Assembly: GCA_024638905.1 (NCBI GenBank)
Contig: JAHEJH010000049.1
Span: 1 to 6,173 of the forward strand
Length of the DNA: 6,173 nt
Source: Luminiphilus sp.
GTDB lineage: Bacteria; Pseudomonadota; Gammaproteobacteria; Pseudomonadales; Halieaceae
Direction: 5' to 3'
The translations under genes were made by a program, and so were the position numbers. Position 1 is the first letter of the stretch. The number at the start of each line of letters is the position of its first letter. Positions 6,063 through 6,173 of the stretch are shown piece by piece. The notes beneath the pieces are model-generated. The model searched no databases, had not been told where the DNA came from, and saw only the letters and a program-made list of their open reading frames with translations.

Positions 6063-6133
6063 CATAGCACTTTAGGCTATCAGGGTGGTGAGGATCAACA
6101 GACGGAGCCGGGTCTGACAGGAAAGACAGATAG

Positions 6134-6173
6134 ATGACAATTAACCAGCCAGAGCGAGGTTTGGCGCTATCCG
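6134..6173 (+). CDS. Possible divergent gene, first 13 codons only
   Basis: ATG at 6134 opens a frame that stays open to the window edge and reads M-T-I-N-Q-P-E-R-G-L-A-L-S. AGGA at 6119-6122 lies 11 nt upstream, a somewhat long but usable ribosome-binding spacing. Only 40 bases are visible, so no family can be named. A regulator is plausible because a palindrome lies between it and the operon, but that is inference from layout. It could equally be a chance open frame. Confidence 0.35.
   Translation, partial: MTINQPERGLALS

Larger units (their letters stand above)
5988..6133. promoter_or_regulatory. Divergent intergenic region with probable operon promoter
   Basis: This 146-bp region separates the leftward operon from an apparent rightward gene and is the only sizeable non-coding gap seen. 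It must carry the operon promoter. I found no convincing sigma70 pair: GATAAC at 6021-6026 on the minus strand is a fair -10 match but lacks a good -35, and TTGTTC at 6048-6053 on the plus strand could be a -35 for the divergent gene without a clear -10. Two weaker dyads flank the main palindrome: TGCGC/GCGCA at 6028-6040 and ATAGC/GCTAT at 6064-6080. Confidence 0.6.

Noticed and set aside
6064..6080. ATAGC/GCTAT dyad as a second operator or terminator
   Set aside because: The arms are only 5 bp with a 7-nt loop and no T-run, so it is within chance expectation; it is mentioned only as a flanking dyad.
1..6173. CRISPR arrays, tRNA/rRNA genes, insertion sequences or long repeats
   Set aside because: No spaced direct repeats, cloverleaf-like segments, transposase motifs or terminal inverted repeats were seen; the window is almost fully coding.

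Overview
The window is a compact catabolic operon of a GC-rich bacterium (about 58% G+C by eye). Eight genes read leftward on the minus strand. An apparent divergent gene starts at the right edge. Protein style (Rieske oxygenase with a paired downstream flavoprotein, DUF35/thiolase pair, split MaoC hydratase) fits an aerobic proteobacterium, possibly a marine gammaproteobacterium or a sphingomonad-like alphaproteobacterium. That assignment is inference only; there is no rRNA or marker gene here.

Layout in transcription order, right to left: NTF2/SnoaL-like small protein (5987-5574); AMP-forming acyl-CoA synthetase (5564-4008); FAS1-type MaoC N-terminal hotdog subunit (4011-3556); MaoC-like C-terminal hotdog subunit (3559-3146); thiolase-fold protein without the usual nucleophilic cysteine (3140-1968); DUF35 zinc-ribbon/OB-fold partner (1965-1543, GTG start); Rieske non-heme-iron oxygenase alpha subunit (1522-170); and the first 42 codons of what looks like a DAO-type FAD-dependent oxidoreductase (127-1, cut by the window edge). 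Gaps are 2-42 nt, and two junctions are 4-nt ATGA overlaps, so this is almost certainly one transcript. The 146-bp intergenic region (5988-6133) carries a perfect 17-bp palindrome (6046-6062), a good candidate operator, and then an ATG reading rightward.

How the genes may work together (inference): the ligase makes an acyl-CoA. The two-subunit hydratase adds water to an enoyl-CoA. The cysteine-less thiolase with its DUF35 partner then cleaves the beta-hydroxyacyl-CoA by a retro-aldol reaction, as in the Ltp2-ChsH2 module of steroid side-chain degradation. The Rieske oxygenase and the flavoprotein would carry out oxidative steps on the same substrate, such as ring or side-chain hydroxylation, or C-N or C-O cleavage. 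No acyl-CoA dehydrogenase, ferredoxin or reductase gene is inside the window, so the pathway is incomplete here. The substrate cannot be read from sequence alone; a steroid-like, alicyclic or alpha-branched acid is the leading idea.
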